This document shows, in pieces, positions 31,455 to 41,529 of a DNA stretch of 64,000 bases. How positions within the stretch are numbered: position 1 is the first letter of the stretch; each line of letters opens with the position of its first letter. The DNA is from Takakia lepidozioides. Taxonomy: Eukaryota > Streptophyta > Takakiopsida > Takakiales > Takakiaceae. The notes under the pieces were generated by a model, which saw nothing but the letters and a program-made list of their open reading frames with translations, did no database searches and had not been told where the DNA came from. The stretch is taken from assembly GCA_030704615.1 (NCBI GenBank), contig CM060733.1, forward strand, positions 74,004,907-74,068,906. Reading direction: 5' to 3'. Position numbers and translations under genes: made by a program.

Positions 31455-33118
31455 TGAATTTCGGCACCGAAATCTGGATGAACATCTCTGTCATGTAACA
31501 ACTTTGGAACCAGGGGATGAATTCCGGCGACAGAAATAGTAATTTGTTCACCTCATGAAACTACCAAGCACCCAACGGATGGATTTCGGTGCCGAAATTC
31601 GGATGAACATCTTCTTCATCAAATTGTTTTTGCACATGAGGGTTGAATTTGGATGCCAAAATACGGATGAATGTGTTCCTGATTACAGTCGTGATTCACC
31701 ACGTGTCCGGATATCGGTGCTGACATCCGAATGACAGTAATCCTGAATCGGCAGAATGGATGTATTTCGGCCCCGAAATTCATTCTTCATCTCCTTTTCC
31801 GACCCTAATTCTGCTGCCCTGCGGATGGATTTCAGTGCCAAATTTATCTGAAGTTTTTTTTTTTTTTTTTTTTCTTTTTTCTTTGCGACAGATGAACTTC
31901 GGCGCCGAATCTCATCCAAGTACTCTCCTTCTATTTTCCTTTTTCTTCGCGAGCAATGAATTTCGGCGCCGAAATTCATCCGAAGTCCTCCCGAATTATT
32001 ATTTTTCTTTGCGAGCAATGAATTTCGGCGCTGACATTCATCCGAAGTCCTCCCGAATTTTATTTTATTTTCGCGAGCAATGAATTTCGGCGCCGAAATT
32101 CATCCGAAGTCCTCCCGAATTTTTTTTTTCTTCGCGAGCAATGAATTTCGACGCCGAAATTCATCCGAAGTCCTCCCGAATTTCTTTTTTTCTTCGGGAG
32201 CAATGAATTTCGGCGCCGAAATTCATCCGAAGTCCTCCCGAATTTTATTTTTTTTCTTCGCGAGCAATGAATTTCGGCGCCGAAATTCAACCGACTCCAT
32301 TCCTCCAAATTCTTTTCAGGGTTTGAGCGCCGGATTTCGGCGCCAAAATTCATCTAATGCCCTCCTCCAATATTTATTTCTTTGAAATGGATGAATTTCG
32401 GCGCCGAAATTCATCCTTACTGTCCACAATGAGTAACTCTAATATTACATTTTCTATGCGACGGATGAATTTTGGCGCCGAAATTCGTCCAAACCCGACA
32501 CTTACTATTTGCTTCTAGATGATATAATTTTCGGTAAATCGTTGGAAATACCCCGTTCCGACGAAGATAACAGGAATATTCTGCATTTAATGGAGAAATC
32601 GGCATATTGAACCCCTTCTGTCAAAATTAATTGCATTTTAGCCGTTTTTTTCCTTTGAAACCGACAGTATCCATTAAGTGGTCTTTTTCGCATGGGACGT
32701 TGCCGCACATAAAGTATAATTTCGGCGCGCCGAAATTATAGTTAAATGTCCACAAATGGCAAGTCCAACAGGCATGGACAGCATCCGTCAGGGGCAATGA
32801 TGGCGGCAAAGCATAGCATGGTGCCGATTTAGTCTTCGCTCTGGATGAATTTCGGCGCCGAAATATGGATGATTTCACCTCGTCTACGCGCGGACGGAGA
32901 TATTCGTAATGAATTTCGGCGCCGAAATATAGATGAAATGTGCCCAAGTGCAGCCGTTTCCACTGTCCCGGAATTAATTCCGGCTCCGATATCCCACTGA
33001 CAGGTTTGCTCATGACGAATGAGGACTTGGGAAGCGATGAATTGCGGCGCCGAAATTTGTAAGTTTGTGTACGAAAGCACTTGAATAGGATGAATTTTGG
33101 CGCCGAAATTCATCCGTC
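31455..33118. repeat. Array S4: ATTTCGGCGCCGAAAT palindromes
   Basis: Around twenty palindromes with AATTTCGGCGCCGAAATT occur, flanked by CATCC. From 31890 to 32290 seven units are nearly identical, with a period of about 55-65 and a T-rich, TTCGCGAGCAATGAA spacer. Units outside are more diverged. The centre is almost always CG here, unlike S2. The array lies between the T and A remnants of E5, the same place as S2 in E1. Confidence 0.92.
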
Positions 33119-33534
33119 CGCTGATGAAACGTACCGACCTGACTGTTGAATGTCATAGGCAGGGGATTTTCATGGCGGTTGGGTTTCATGATGTGCAGAT
33201 ATTTCATTCAATGTCGGCTGCTCCGGGAACAGCATCCGGTGAACGGAAGGTATTTCGGTGCCGCAATTCGGATAAACCGTCTTGTACTGGTGGCTGGAAC
33301 TGGCACGCGTCGTGTTCCAGTCGACTTCATCCGTGCGAACGTGTCAGGGGTCACAATCTCTTCATCACTCATACGGCAGAAAGTGGTGGACGGTGGCAAC
33401 GCTTTGGGAGACGTGGCTGCTTACACATCTGCTCGTGCATAGTGGTTGCATGTTCCACCGATCGCTCTCTCGCTCCTTGCCCTTCTGCAGTGACATTCTC
33501 CTGCGTTTCCTCTCCTTATGCGGCATAGTGGGTA
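33119..33534. other. Upstream flank of gene A copy 5
   Basis: One diverged palindrome (TATTTCGGTGCCGCAATT near 33250) is present; otherwise nothing was recognised. Confidence 0.35.
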
Positions 33535-35430
33535 GCATAGAGTTTGTGGAAGGTCAGGCTCCGGCAAAGAGAAGGAGGACGCGGGATTTTGGGAAGCCGC
33601 CGACGACACGACTTAAGCTCCGTCTCATGCATGAAATGCAGACCTCGTTATCCGGAGACTCGGATCGCCCACCAGTGAGAGATTCGTGCTTTGCGGATAT
33701 GAAGCACTCCATACGCAATATTCCTTTTACACCTTTTTTTTTGCGTGCAGTGTCTCATGTTTTCCTGTTTGTTTGACATGGGAGCTGGGGAGGGATCGCA
33801 GGGGGGCGAAGCAACACAGTCAACTTTGGATACTCCTGCCCGGGTGCTGCGCTCGCAAGGTGGAAGTGCATCGAGGCAGGCGAGTCCTCATTCAACACCT
33901 CAGATATCGCCTCAGAAAAGCCCACCTAGAGTTCGGAAGTCGAGGAAGCAGAAGGAGCCCATGGCTTCGCCAGTAAAACCCCTAGGGAGACTGGAAGCGG
34001 AGATATTGGGTTTGCAGTCAATTTCAAAAAACACGAATGCGGTGGAGGCCGCTGGAGATGTGGGAGTTGGATCTGCAGAAGGGCGGCCCATTGAGCTGAC
34101 AGAAGGAGAGGACGACAACATGGTACGACTTGGCGACGATCAGAACCTGCTGGAGCTTGCGAAGAAGCAAAACCTCCAGGACATTTCCTTCTCTGCAGAC
34201 TCTTATCTTTCAGGCATTTTGCTTCGTGAAGAAACATTAGAAATTCAAATTACGTGAAACAGGAAGACTTGTTGATTCCATAGTTGATCCACTGGAGTAT
34301 AACGTCCTGTTCAACCATGTGGGAGAGAAGGACATTCTTTGTGATTTGTCGAGCAAGCCATGGAGGTATGGCAGGACCAGGAGTCCTGCATTCATCCCAG
34401 ACGCTCATGGAAACATGTACGGATGTTGAAGGCAGGGTCCTCGACATCACTGCAAATACAGGTGAGAACGTTAATTGAATGCGGCACCAAAATTGACACC
34501 ATTTCCGTTTGTGTATGTTTGCTTGTGCGAGGAAGCGACTCATTCTTGAGTTTGGTTGTGGTTGTGTCGTATGAATTTGCAGGTGCCTGTATGTGGGCGG
34601 GAAGGATGTCGAACCGATTTGTGTTCTCATTTGAGGGGGATACGGCCTTGTACGATTACAATTTGGCGGGCCTTCAACGTTTGCCTCCGACTGAGGATCC
34701 CAAAAACGCAGAAGATGACGTGGAAGGGGAGGAGGAAGATGAAGAGGAGGAAGTCCAGGAAATTCGTTCGATGCAGGGGCGCCCGAAGCCGCTTCCCCCA
34801 ATGCCTGTCTTCGAGTGAGTTGCACCATAGTAAGTGTATTGGTTTCGGTTGTAGGGACCATGCAACCTGCCGATGATTCCCTGTTTGAATTCTCTAATGT
34901 ACTTCATTCTATGTTTTGTGCGTACACTCAGCCTTGCAGAGTCGTCCGACGAGGAGAAGCTGGGAGACTTGCCCGAATCGGACCCTGTTGCAGAGGAGGA
35001 GACAAATCGCATCGGCCATTCTTTGCCAGAAAATCGTTTCTCGCGAGTCCCCAGAAGCCTTTTTTTCTACCAGCCTATGCAGACACGGCTGCCAGAGAAG
35101 CCATCAGGAGGGAGGATAGGCCTACTCGGTTAGAGCAATTGACATACGGGAATGAGCAGAGAATTATAATGAGGCGTGAGGCCAAACATAGAATTGTGAA
35201 AGGCAGAGTAGGGAAGTTCGTAATAGAATCCGCGTCCGAGAGCGAGGGGAATGTTGAGGACACTTCCGCACCCAGGTGGACAGTTCCGGCTGTGAGGATG
35301 GTATTTTTGAGGGGAGGGCTTCTCAGAGTAACAGCGGTAGCGACAGTGCAGGTTCGGAGGCAGGTGGAAGGCAGCCATCCTTGCATGAGGCCGGGGATGC
35401 ATCGGACAGTGATAGCGGATCCTCACCATA
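33535..35430 (+). pseudogene. A copy 5: N-terminus joined to methyltransferase-like C-terminus
   Basis: The N-terminal part (33778-34200) is basic and Ser/Pro-rich (SPQKSPPRVRKSRKQKEP). Right after it, from 34225, comes the C-terminal half of the methyltransferase-like domain: RLVDSIVDPLEYNVLFNHVG, KPWRYGRTRSPAF, TDVEGRVLDITANTG, an intron from 34463 to about 34582, then ACMWAGRMSNRFVFSFEGDT. LD..ANTGA followed by FEGD fits motif I and the acidic loop that bind AdoMet in amino-methyltransferases. The acidic tail (EEEDEEEEVQ, then a Ser/Asp/Gly-rich end) runs to about 35430. The ParB-like domain and motif IV are absent, so this is an internal deletion. Frame changes and a stop near 34240 add to the damage. 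Confidence 0.62.
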
Positions 35431-35485
35431 GCAAAGTCTCATTTGGATCCTTTTGTTGTATAGTTCTGAAACACTTAATGAAAAT

Positions 35486-37036
35486 ATTAAGCTTCTAGCT
35501 GCTTTTTGTCTCCTTGTTATAGGACCAGGCCAATTCGAGAGGAAGAATTGCATAGCGTAATCTGGTTGTCAGGCCACAGGATGGTCCAAGTGAAGAAGGG
35601 GAGCCATCATGGCGTCATAAGGTCTGGAATCAAGACAAAGAGAAAGGGTTGAAGTGGCTGCTGACGGGCGATGGCAAGGTGCCACCTTGACAGGCAGACC
35701 CGCCGCTTCACTAGTGGATAAAAACAGATAAGTCGATGAACAGAGGCTTCTTTTTTCCAGGACTTAGAAATTGCTTTGGTAGATTTAGGACTGCCATCTT
35801 GGCAGAAGAGAAAAGGTAGAGACATGTGACAAGAAATTTTTTTTGAAATGGGAATGGAGACTCTGGACTTCAGACCAGAACGTGGAAAGGATGGATGCAC
35901 CTGATGTTGTGATGACTGTGAGAGAAATAAGTGAAGAGAGAGAGAAAGAGAGAGCCTGTTCGTCACTGAATTCAGAATGGTCACTGTTGTCTTCATTCTT
36001 GCATTTTGATTCAGTGTCATAAACCTGGACACCATGCTGCCGTGTGTAGTGATAACCTGGAACCAATGTAGATCTGGCTTGTTTGTTTGGAGAGATCAAC
36101 GATGGTTAGCTGGAGTTGCAAAAAAACATGGAAAGGATAAGGTGATTTCACTATGGGATCAGGATCTGAACAACTGCGTTCCACAGTTGAAGGGAAAAGA
36201 GGGATGTTGGGGTATTTGGGTTGAAGTCTGACAAAAGAGATGAGAGCTGTTTGAGCGATGGGTCATTGGAAAAAGGGACAAGAGAGAGAGAAAGAGAGAG
36301 AGACTGATGGATGGGATGGTTGTGTCTTGAGAGACCGAGGATGACTTCAAGGCTGGCCGCACTGGATGCCTAGCAGCGTGTGCATTCACATTACATGACA
36401 GATCTGCTGCTGTGAAATAGTGGGGAACCTGGGGACATAGACAGAGATAGTGAAACAGACAAAAAGGGAAAAGAAAGAGAGAGAGAGTGAAAAATGGGAT
36501 TTGGGTAAGGAGAGAGCTGCAATTCAAAAGGGCTGTTGGGGGGGGGGGTTTGGCCAATTTGGGGAGATGAGATGAAGAAAACCTGAAAGAAACAGTGCCC
36601 CTGCAGACCATGAAGATCTGAGCTGCCTCCTCCTAAATGTGTCACCACTAAAAAAGGGGATTTCCGACCTGTCACTGCTCAAGTGGGCTTCACATAAAGG
36701 ATCGTGTTTACCGCTGCCATTGGGCTGATTTGCATCACTGAATACATCGCACCAGCATAGCTGGTGCTGTACCTGCTGATAGGGGATGTTGTGTAAAAGG
36801 TAGAACCAAGAGTGAACAACAAATTGACTCCCCATCCATGTCTTCCCTTCCGCTGCGGCGTGGATGAGGATTGCTTGAACTCTGATCACGGAGGAGCTGA
36901 GGGAAACCCACAGCCAAGTGACGACAGTTGGACAGATTAGAAAGAACTCTTCTTTCCTCTTGCTCCGCAATCAATGGAGGGGAGCACAATTAGAATTATA
37001 CAGAAGGGGATTCACGCCCCTTCTTTTCACACTACA
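35486..37036 (+). repeat. L1 3' LTR, right part
   Basis: It resumes at ATTAAGCTTCTAG, equal to 20048 in the 5' LTR, so about 145 bases (19903-20047 of the 5' LTR) are missing at the E5 junction. It ends in CACACTACA at 37036 followed by GTCT. Confidence 0.9.
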
Positions 37037-38288
37037 GTCTCTTGTATGTAGTAAGAGACACTGACATGTGAGGAAGAAAAAGAGCTTTGGAAATGGAATG
37101 AAGACACTGGACTTCAAACCAGGATGGACTGGAGATGGATGCACCTGCTGTTACATTGTACAGTAGGAAAAATGAATGGAAACAGGGTTGACTCGTTTTT
37201 GGGCCAGAATGGTTGCTGTTGTTGTATTCTTGTTCTTTGTTTCAGCGTCATGAGCTTGTACAAACAATCTAGCCTGGGATGTTGACACATTGCAGTCAAT
37301 GTGGAACTAGCTTAGTAGGTAGAGGAAACCAGTGAGGGTTAGATAGAACTGTTTGGAAACAACAAGAAGGGATGATGTGGATGGGGCAGAAAAACCAACA
37401 TCTGTTTGGGTTTGGATCTGATTCTCAGAGTGCTCTCAGCATGTGAACCACTGAGGTTCACAGTTGATGGGAAAAAGAGAGCTGTCAGGGTGTGTAAATT
37501 GAGACCTGTAGAAGGGTTGAGAGCTGTCTTGGGCAAATGGCTACACCTGGGAAAAGTGGAGTGTGAAGCATCTGTCATTGGCAAGAGAGGGACTGATAAA
37601 AGGGCTGATTATATCTTGTGTGACCAAGGTTGATTCCAATGCTGGGTGCACTGGATGCTTGGCTGAATGCGCATTGCATTGCATCATAGACATGCTACAG
37701 TGGAAAGAGTGAGGAACCTACTCACCCTGAAAGAAAGAGAGAGGGAGAGAGAAAAGGACATAAGGGAGAGAGCTGACCAGCAAGAGGGGATGGTGAGGAA
37801 TGGATGATTGGGGAGGTAAGATAAAGAAAGCATGAACCCATGAAGGGCCAAACTGGTGGGCCTGCAACTCATGGCAGATCTGAGTTGCCTCCTTCTAAAT
37901 CGTGATCTTATTACAAAGGGGCTTCCACGTGTTGCTGACCAAGGGAGCTGCCCACGAGGGCAGTGGTCATCACTGACGTAGGGCTGGTTGCATCACTGAA
38001 GACAGCATGGTAACATGGCTGGTGCAGTGTACCAGGGAGAGGATGTCGTGTAGAAGTAGAACCACGGGTGAAAACAATACAGACTCCCCATCCATGTCTT
38101 CTCTTCCGCTGCGGCGTGGATGAGGATTGTGTGAACTCTGATCATGAAGGACCTGAGGGAAACCCACACGAGTGACGATGGTTGGATCACTGAGAGGAGA
38201 GCTCCTTTCCTTCCCTCCGATTGACCTGGGGAGGAGCACAACTAGACTTGCACAGAAGGGGATTCACGCCCCTTCTTTTCACACTACA
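37037..38288 (+). mobile_element. Solo LTR O, right part
   Basis: It continues O after L1, starting with GTCT, which is also the last four bases before L1 (19411-19414). It ends with CCCCTTCTTTTCACACTACA at 38288, the family 3' end. The inner part resembles the second half of the L1 LTR (for example the block around CCATCCATGTCTTC). Gene B sequence resumes immediately after 38288. Confidence 0.8.
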
Positions 38289-38357
38289 GACTTTGTTGTT
38301 TTCCGCAAGGTCATTGTCATCGGCATCAAAGACGTCCTCAGGTCCTCCTTTGCAAGG
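38289..38357 (+). other. A-to-B spacer of E1, right half
   Basis: It continues the spacer broken at 18268. The matching uninterrupted sequence is found inverted near 43992-44076. Confidence 0.7.
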
Positions 38358-38921
38358 ATGCCCTGCTTCCGGAACTGGGACGACTGCCCTTATGGAGGCT
38401 TTGATTATGCAATGTATTCGGCCACATCGGGAGACATCGTTATCTGGTACACAGTTTACACAGAAGATACTGGTTCGAATGTGGAAACATTGTCCGCTTT
38501 TGAGTATATCCCAGGCCACTACGCCTTCGAGCGGGGTGACGATCTTGGTCTGAGGAGTCCGTGGCTCCTGCGCATCCTTGATTCCGATTTTCCCAGCTAC
38601 GACGGGCACCCATGCAGAAGAATGCGCACTGCTATGCTGTTGCGGTGGAACTGCTGCCAGTGGACGTGGGTGGACTCCATCGGAGAGACGTATACTCCTG
38701 AAGGAGTGCACTCCTCTTCTCCATTGTATGGGGACATTCGCATTGGTGTGGACGACAAAAACGTGAAGCTTTCCATATTCGATGGTGGTATGATTGAAGG
38801 GCACGACATTGTGGTGAACATCAACAGAGGCAGTACAACGGCTGCAATCCAGTTTACCTGGAGGAGCCCGATGACTCATGAGCTAGTTCTCAGAGCAGTT
38901 GAAGTCCCATTGACAACGTGA
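38358..38921 (+). CDS. B copy 1: conserved element protein of unknown function
   Basis: Intact frame of 187 residues from ATG 38358; the ORF is open further upstream, but similarity to the other copies begins at this Met. Motifs shared by all copies: PC.RN..DCPYGGFDYAMY at the start, a tryptophan/cysteine block (LLRWNCCQWTWVDSIGE) in the middle, YGDIRI, DGGMIEGHDIVV and HELVLRAVEVP at the end. No signal peptide, transmembrane helix or known domain was recognised, and the composition suggests a beta-rich soluble protein. It lies downstream of gene A in the same direction, so it is likely an accessory protein of the element. The poly(A) signal AATAAA lies at 39005. Confidence 0.75.
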   Translation: MPCFRNWDDCPYGGFDYAMYSATSGDIVIWYTVYTEDTGSNVETLSAFEYIPGHYAFERGDDLGLRSPWLLRILDSDFPSYDGHPCRRMRTAMLLRWNCCQWTWVDSIGETYTPEGVHSSSPLYGDIRIGVDDKNVKLSIFDGGMIEGHDIVVNINRGSTTAAIQFTWRSPMTHELVLRAVEVPLTT

Positions 38922-39004
38922 CTTGTATTCAGAAGGCACAGGGCTAAAGATTTGTTTGCACAATCAGCACAGTAGACGTGCTTCAAATGCAATTCATGTG
39001 GATC

Positions 39005-39010
39005 AATAAA
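39005..39010 (+). promoter_or_regulatory. Poly(A) signal of B copy 1
   Basis: GATCAATAAA lies 84 bases after the stop codon. The same GATCAATAAA follows B copy 3 at 45195 and B copy 2 (inverted) at 43340, so it is conserved among copies. Confidence 0.6.
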
Positions 39011-39316
39011 AACCCCAAAGTGTCATCTTTTTGTTCTATTTTGTATCCATCGTTTCCAGAATGCATCATTCCTCATTTCGTTTGGGATTGGGAGTGTGGG
39101 TGGATTTTGCAAGTGGCTGGTAGGCTGAAATGGGCCCCCATTGTACAGAGCAGTACCACCCTACCATTCGTGAAACAGTGCCTTTCAATATGTAATTCTA
39201 AAAAACATTGCCGAACCTCCTTCATCGGGAGATCCTTCTCCCCCTATGACCGTGACACCCTAAACCCTATTCCCGCGGACACCCATTTCCGGAAAATATT
39301 CCTGCTCATGTTTTTA

Positions 39317-39400
39317 CGACACTTACGACTCTGCTCATGGCTCATGCCGCTCATGGCTCATGCCGCTCATGGCTCATGCCTCATGAAATAGCAGCCCCCC
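39317..39400. repeat. Right terminal region of E1
   Basis: GCTCATG (the complement of CATGAGC) is repeated five or more times, then TCATGAAATAGCAGCCCCCC closes the element at 39400. The same end, inverted, is at 42965. Confidence 0.75.
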
Positions 39401-39404
39401 ATTC

Positions 39405-40725
39405 TAGCCTTGTGTTGCCCATTTAGACATCAATAAACAAGCATAAAGGGGTGCTTTGAAGCACACTATTTGGTGCTCCCAATTAGGGGTGTTTTGACAT
39501 GGCATTCTGGCCCTGTGTGGCCCATTTTGAAATCCAAAAACTGGCTGAGAGAGGGGCACAAATAGTGTGCATTGACACACACAATTTGGTGCTTCCAACT
39601 ATGGGGTTTTTTGACATGGCACTGTGTGGCCCATTTAGACATCAATATACAAGCATAAAGGGGAGCACAAACAGTGTGCTTTGAAGCACACTGTTTGGTG
39701 CTTCCAATTAGGGGTTTTTTGACATGGCATATTGGCTCTGTGTGGCCCATTTTGAGATCAGAAACAGGCTGAGAGAGGGGCGCAAACAGTGTGTGTTGAC
39801 GCACACTGCTTGGTGCTTCCAACTATGGGGTTTTTTGACATGGCATTCTGGCCCTGTGTGGCCCATTGGACATCCAAAAATAGGCTGAGAGAGGGGCACA
39901 AACAGTGTGCGTTGACGTACACTGTTTGGTGCTTCCAACTATGGGTGTTTTGAACTTGGCACACTGGCCCTGTGTGGCCCATTTAGACATGAAAAAACAA
40001 CTAGAAAGGGGGGCACAAACAGTGTGCGTTGACGCACACTGTTTGGTGCTTCCAACTATGGGGTTTTTTGACATGGCATTTTGGCCCTGTGTTGCCCATT
40101 TAGACATCAATAAACAAGCATAAAGGGGAGCACAAGCAGTGTGCTTTGAAGCACACTGTTTGGTGCTTCCAATTAGGGGTTTTTTTGCCATGGCTTACTG
40201 GCCCTGTGTGGCCCATCTGGACATCAAAAAACAGGCTGAGAGAGGGCACAGACAGTGTGCGTTGCCGCACACTCTTTGGTGCTTCCAACTACGGGTGTTT
40301 TGAACATGGTACACTGGCCCTGTGTGGCACATTTAGACATCAAACATGGCCCACTTTTAAATCAAAAAACAGGCTGAGAGGGGTGCACAAACATTGTGCC
40401 TCAACGCACACTGTTTGGTGCTTCCAACAACGGGTGTTTTGAACTTGGCACACTGGCCTTGTGTGGCACATTTAGACATAAAAAAACAATCAGAAAGGGT
40501 GCACAAACAGTGTGCGTTGACGCATACTGTTTGTTGCTTCCAATTAGGGGTATTTTGAACATGGCATACTTGCCCTGTGTGGCCCATTTTGAAATCACAA
40601 GACACAGAGGGGGGCACAAACAGTGTGTGTTGCCGCACACTTTTTGGTGCTTTCAACTGCGGGTGTTTTGAACAAGGCACACTGGCCCTGTGTGGCACAT
40701 TTGGACATCAAAAAACAAGCAAAGT
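39405..40725. repeat. 117-bp minisatellite, about 11 units, each with a 14-bp-arm hairpin
   Basis: CCCATT-TAGACATC or a variant recurs every 116-117 bases (for example 39629, 39746, 39862, 39978). Each unit carries CAAACAGTGTGCGT, then TG, then ACGCACACTGTTTG, an exact inverted repeat in the best units. The array starts five bases after the E1 right end. It runs up to a plausible splice donor (read leftward) at 40802, so it may sit in an intron of the gene remnant at 40803-41128. Confidence 0.93.
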
Positions 40726-40802
40726 GGCTTCTGCTTGCACACAGTTCAGCTTGCATATAACATGAAGCAAAACAAAAAGTAGCTTCCATGACATGTTTGT
40801 AC

Positions 40803-41128
40803 CTTTTCTTGTGCTGCGTTTGATGTCTTTCCAATCGCATGAGACTCTTTGCGCTTTGGACTGCTGTCTACACCACACATGTTTTGCAGCATGTCCTCAA
40901 TCCTCTTTTCCACTATCAGCTTTTTCATGAGGCCACCGTCAACATCCTCTTTGGCGTCCGTCTCTCCCTCGGATGCAGTCTCCTCCTCACCTGTTCTCGG
41001 CAGTATGGGGGGCTATTGTTCCTCTCCAAAATCCTGCTCTTGCATCGCCAACCTTTCCTCATTTCCTTCTCTTCTTCCTCCGGTGGAAACAAACGCTCCC
41101 CACGCTGCCTCTATAGCTCTCCAGTTTG
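40803..41128 (-). pseudogene. Charged frame, possible first exon of a further gene A
   Basis: Leftward frame from MSNWRAIEAAWGAFVSTGG through GETDAKEDVDGGLMKKLIVEK to SPKRKESHAIGKTSNAAQEK, ending at a GT splice-donor-like site (40802-40801). One stop lies inside. It diverges head to head from T copy 3, the arrangement that T and A have in E1, and it is charged like the A N-termini. There is no clear sequence match to them, so the assignment is weak. Confidence 0.3.
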
Positions 41129-41529
41129 ACATTTTGCAACAACGGTATCGAAATTACAATTTGAACATTGTTAACCGTATTTGGATGCAAGTGTCATCAT
41201 TATGTGCGAACGGAATTCATCCATTTCTCCGTCTTTGAATTTCCCAAAAAACTAAGTGGTTGCACTTCAATTGCCGTTCCGTCTACTTGTGTGATATGTC
41301 AGATGTACTTCGCCGGCTGCCAGTACACGACAGGTATTTGCAATCATGGAAATTAGGAAGCGCCGTGAAAATCGCTCGCGATTCGAATTCTTAACAGTAC
41401 TTGCACATTGGCAATAATTGTGATGCTTCACAAATTTCACTTTGCATCGTGCCTGTTCCTTTGGGATTGTTGGATTGTCACTTGTAGAACCTCTTCCATT
41501 TCCTTTCGTTCCTCACATTTGCGTGCAAT
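41129..41529. other. Spacer before T copy 3
   Basis: Weak palindrome remnants (for example GGTATCGAAATT near 41142) are present. No gene was seen. Confidence 0.3.

Larger units (their letters stand above)
28631..35485. mobile_element. E5: internally deleted T-A-B element inside the L1 3' LTR
   Basis: The left end, GGGGTTGCTATTCCATGAGC, matches the CATGAGC-type ends at 39400 and 42965. Inside are array S6, a broken B (rightward), the last part of a T (leftward), array S4 and a shortened A (rightward). No CATGAGC end is found on the right, where A sequence runs straight into LTR. With the 145 bases of LTR missing there, this points to a deletion that removed the right end together with flanking LTR. 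Confidence 0.6.
19415..37036 (+). mobile_element. L1: full-length Ty3/gypsy element with about 2.1-kb LTRs
   Basis: It has two LTRs starting TGTAGTGTGAATGCAGGGGA, a primer-binding site, gag with zinc knuckles, protease, reverse transcriptase, RNase H and then integrase, the Ty3/gypsy order. It lies inside solo LTR O and is flanked by GTCT on both sides. Its 3' LTR is split by E5 (28631-35485), so the element proper is about 10.8 kb. The coding frames are broken many times and the element looks inactive. No chromodomain was seen. Confidence 0.87.
7573..39400. mobile_element. E1: giant T-A-B DNA element, split by nested LTR elements
   Basis: The element is defined by CATGAGC-rich ends at 7573 and 39400. 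It carries T (leftward, 8416-12015), palindrome array S2, A (rightward, 14179-17937) and B (rightward, 38358-38921). Bases 18269-38288 are a later insertion, so the element proper is about 11.8 kb. The inverted copy at 42965-44405 joins the A-side and B-side sequences without the insert, which confirms that the two halves belong together. Left and right ends are not equally well conserved, so the left boundary is less certain than the right. No clear target duplication was identified. Confidence 0.55.

Noticed and set aside
38187-38879. 230-codon leftward frame
   Set aside because: Antisense shadow of gene B copy 1; only the sense frame is conserved across the four copies.
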